A DNA stretch of 5,366 bases from the NCBI GenBank assembly GCA_946535685.1, contig CAMNDR010000088.1, forward strand, positions 1 through 5,366, in the 5' to 3' direction. Position numbers and translations under genes: made by a program. Shown here in pieces: positions 4,981 through 5,366 of this stretch. The stretch is from an uncultured Clostridia bacterium. Its GTDB lineage: Bacteria > Bacillota > Clostridia > Oscillospirales > Ruminococcaceae. The notes beneath the pieces are model-generated. The model was not told where the DNA came from and searched no databases. It saw only the letters and a program-made list of their open reading frames with translations. Each line of letters opens with the position of its first letter. The stretch's first letter is position 1.

Positions 4981-5009
4981 AAGTATGCCCTGCTTCTTGC
5001 GCATTATGC
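4981..5009 (-). promoter_or_regulatory. Sigma-G/sigma-F-like promoter of spoVAC
   Basis: On the minus strand, GCATA (plus-strand 5005-5009), a 17-bp spacer and CATACTT (4981-4987) match the sigma-G consensus at all but the last base. GG precedes the -10, so sigma-F could also use it. The predicted start lies just upstream of the AAAGGAG ribosome site, giving a leader of about 21 nt. Known spoVA operons are sigma-G dependent in Bacillus, which supports the call. Confidence 0.55.
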
Positions 5010-5039
5010 ACAAAGTTTTGTGAAATCTCTGCAAAAATC

Positions 5040-5068
5040 TTGCCAATTCACTTTTTTTGTGCTATGAT
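5040..5068 (+). promoter_or_regulatory. Sigma-A promoter of the response regulator gene
   Basis: TTGCCA (5040-5045, 5 of 6) is followed by a 17-bp spacer that includes seven T residues and by -10 TATGAT (5063-5068, 5 of 6). Transcription should start near 5075, leaving about 67 nt of leader before the ATG at 5142. The promoter is divergent from the spoVAC promoter. Confidence 0.75.
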
Positions 5069-5082
5069 ATTAGTATAGCACA
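5058..5082. promoter_or_regulatory. Inverted repeat over the -10 and start site (candidate operator)
   Basis: TGTGCTAT (5058-5065) pairs perfectly with ATAGCACA (5075-5082) around a 9-bp centre, giving a 25-bp dyad. The left arm overlaps the -10 hexamer and the right arm lies at the expected start, a typical position for a repressor site. The binding protein is unknown; the regulator itself could autoregulate, but that is inference. Confidence 0.5.
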
Positions 5083-5141
5083 TTTTAGAAAAAGATGCAA
5101 GGGGTTTAGGGACGTATCAAAACAGAAACGGAGGAAAGACG

Positions 5142-5366
5142 ATGAAAATTCTGGTCGTAGAAGATGAAGCAGCGCTCGCCGATGCCCTCAGCGAGATCCT
5201 GAAGCGCAACAAATACGCCGTGGACACCGTCTATGACGGCGAGGACGGCCTTGCCTACGGGATGACGGACATCTATGACTGCATCATCCTGGACATCATG
5301 CTCCCGAAAATGAACGGCCTCGATGTTGTCAGAACGCTCCGCAAGCAGCACATCAGCACGCCCGTG
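5142..5366 (+). CDS. Response regulator, receiver domain (OmpR/PhoB type likely), truncated by window end
   Basis: The first 75 codons are present and the frame is open to the last base. Translation gives MKILVVEDEAAL at the start, with the acidic Mg-binding pair Glu7-Asp8. The phosphoacceptor is Asp51 in CIILDIMLPKMNG, followed by the conserved Pro55, Gly59 and the Leu-Arg-Lys helix. The conserved Thr/Ser and Lys of the receiver and any DNA-binding domain lie beyond the window. The OmpR/PhoB assignment rests on the receiver sequence style alone. Start: GGAGG (5130-5134), 7 nt before the ATG. A partner sensor kinase is expected downstream but cannot be seen. The promoter is at 5040-5068, overlapped by an inverted repeat. 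Confidence 0.93.
   Translation, partial: MKILVVEDEAALADALSEILKRNKYAVDTVYDGEDGLAYGMTDIYDCIILDIMLPKMNGLDVVRTLRKQHISTPV

Noticed and set aside
4954..5046. Amino-terminal extension of SpoVAC to an ATG at 5046
   Set aside because: The extra 31 residues are not SpoVAC-like, the length would exceed the family norm, and a good ribosome site fits the ATG at 4953.

Overview
The window reads as chromosomal DNA of a moderately high-GC, spore-forming Clostridia member, most likely near Ruminococcus/Oscillospiraceae. This placement is inferred from strong AGGAGG-type ribosome sites, sigma-A promoters close to consensus, a spoVAC gene, a rex gene and hairpin-dense intergenic DNA. No insertion sequence, prophage gene, CRISPR array, tRNA or rRNA is visible.

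Layout. Positions 1-121 hold three consecutive hairpins and no gene. A consensus sigma-A promoter (128-156) drives a secreted lipoprotein with a C39-like papain-fold cysteine peptidase domain (209-1153). A second sigma-A promoter, whose -35 contains that gene's stop codon, drives a Fur-family metalloregulator (1212-1634). A terminator that works in both directions (1640-1678) separates it from a convergent minus-strand pair. The pair is a 150-residue helical protein (1802-2254) and, coupled to it, a 37-residue proline-rich microprotein (1677-1790) that is easily missed because of its size. A sigma-G-like promoter (GTATA, 17 bp, CATACTA; 2287-2315) sits in front of the pair. A four-helix membrane protein of unknown function (2341-2817) diverges from it.

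Positions 2818-3256 are non-coding and unusually structured: a possible terminator at 2889-2916, six strong back-to-back palindromes at 2971-3177, and a 15-bp stem downstream of rex. The minus strand then carries a compact spoVAC (4953-4507), histidine phosphatase (4503-3970), rex (3910-3257) run. spoVAC also has a sigma-G-like promoter (GCATA, 17 bp, CATACTT; 4981-5009). Divergent from spoVAC, a sigma-A promoter overlapped by an 8-bp-arm inverted repeat drives an OmpR/PhoB-type response regulator, which is cut by the window end (5142-5366+).

How the genes fit together. Two separate transcription units appear to share a forespore-type promoter: the 150-aa/37-aa pair and the spoVAC unit. The working hypothesis is that the helical protein and the proline-rich microprotein are undescribed forespore or spore products, and that spoVAC expression may run into a phosphatase and the NADH/NAD+ sensor Rex. 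The remaining genes (C39 lipoprotein, Fur-like regulator, response regulator) look like ordinary envelope and sensing functions under vegetative promoters.
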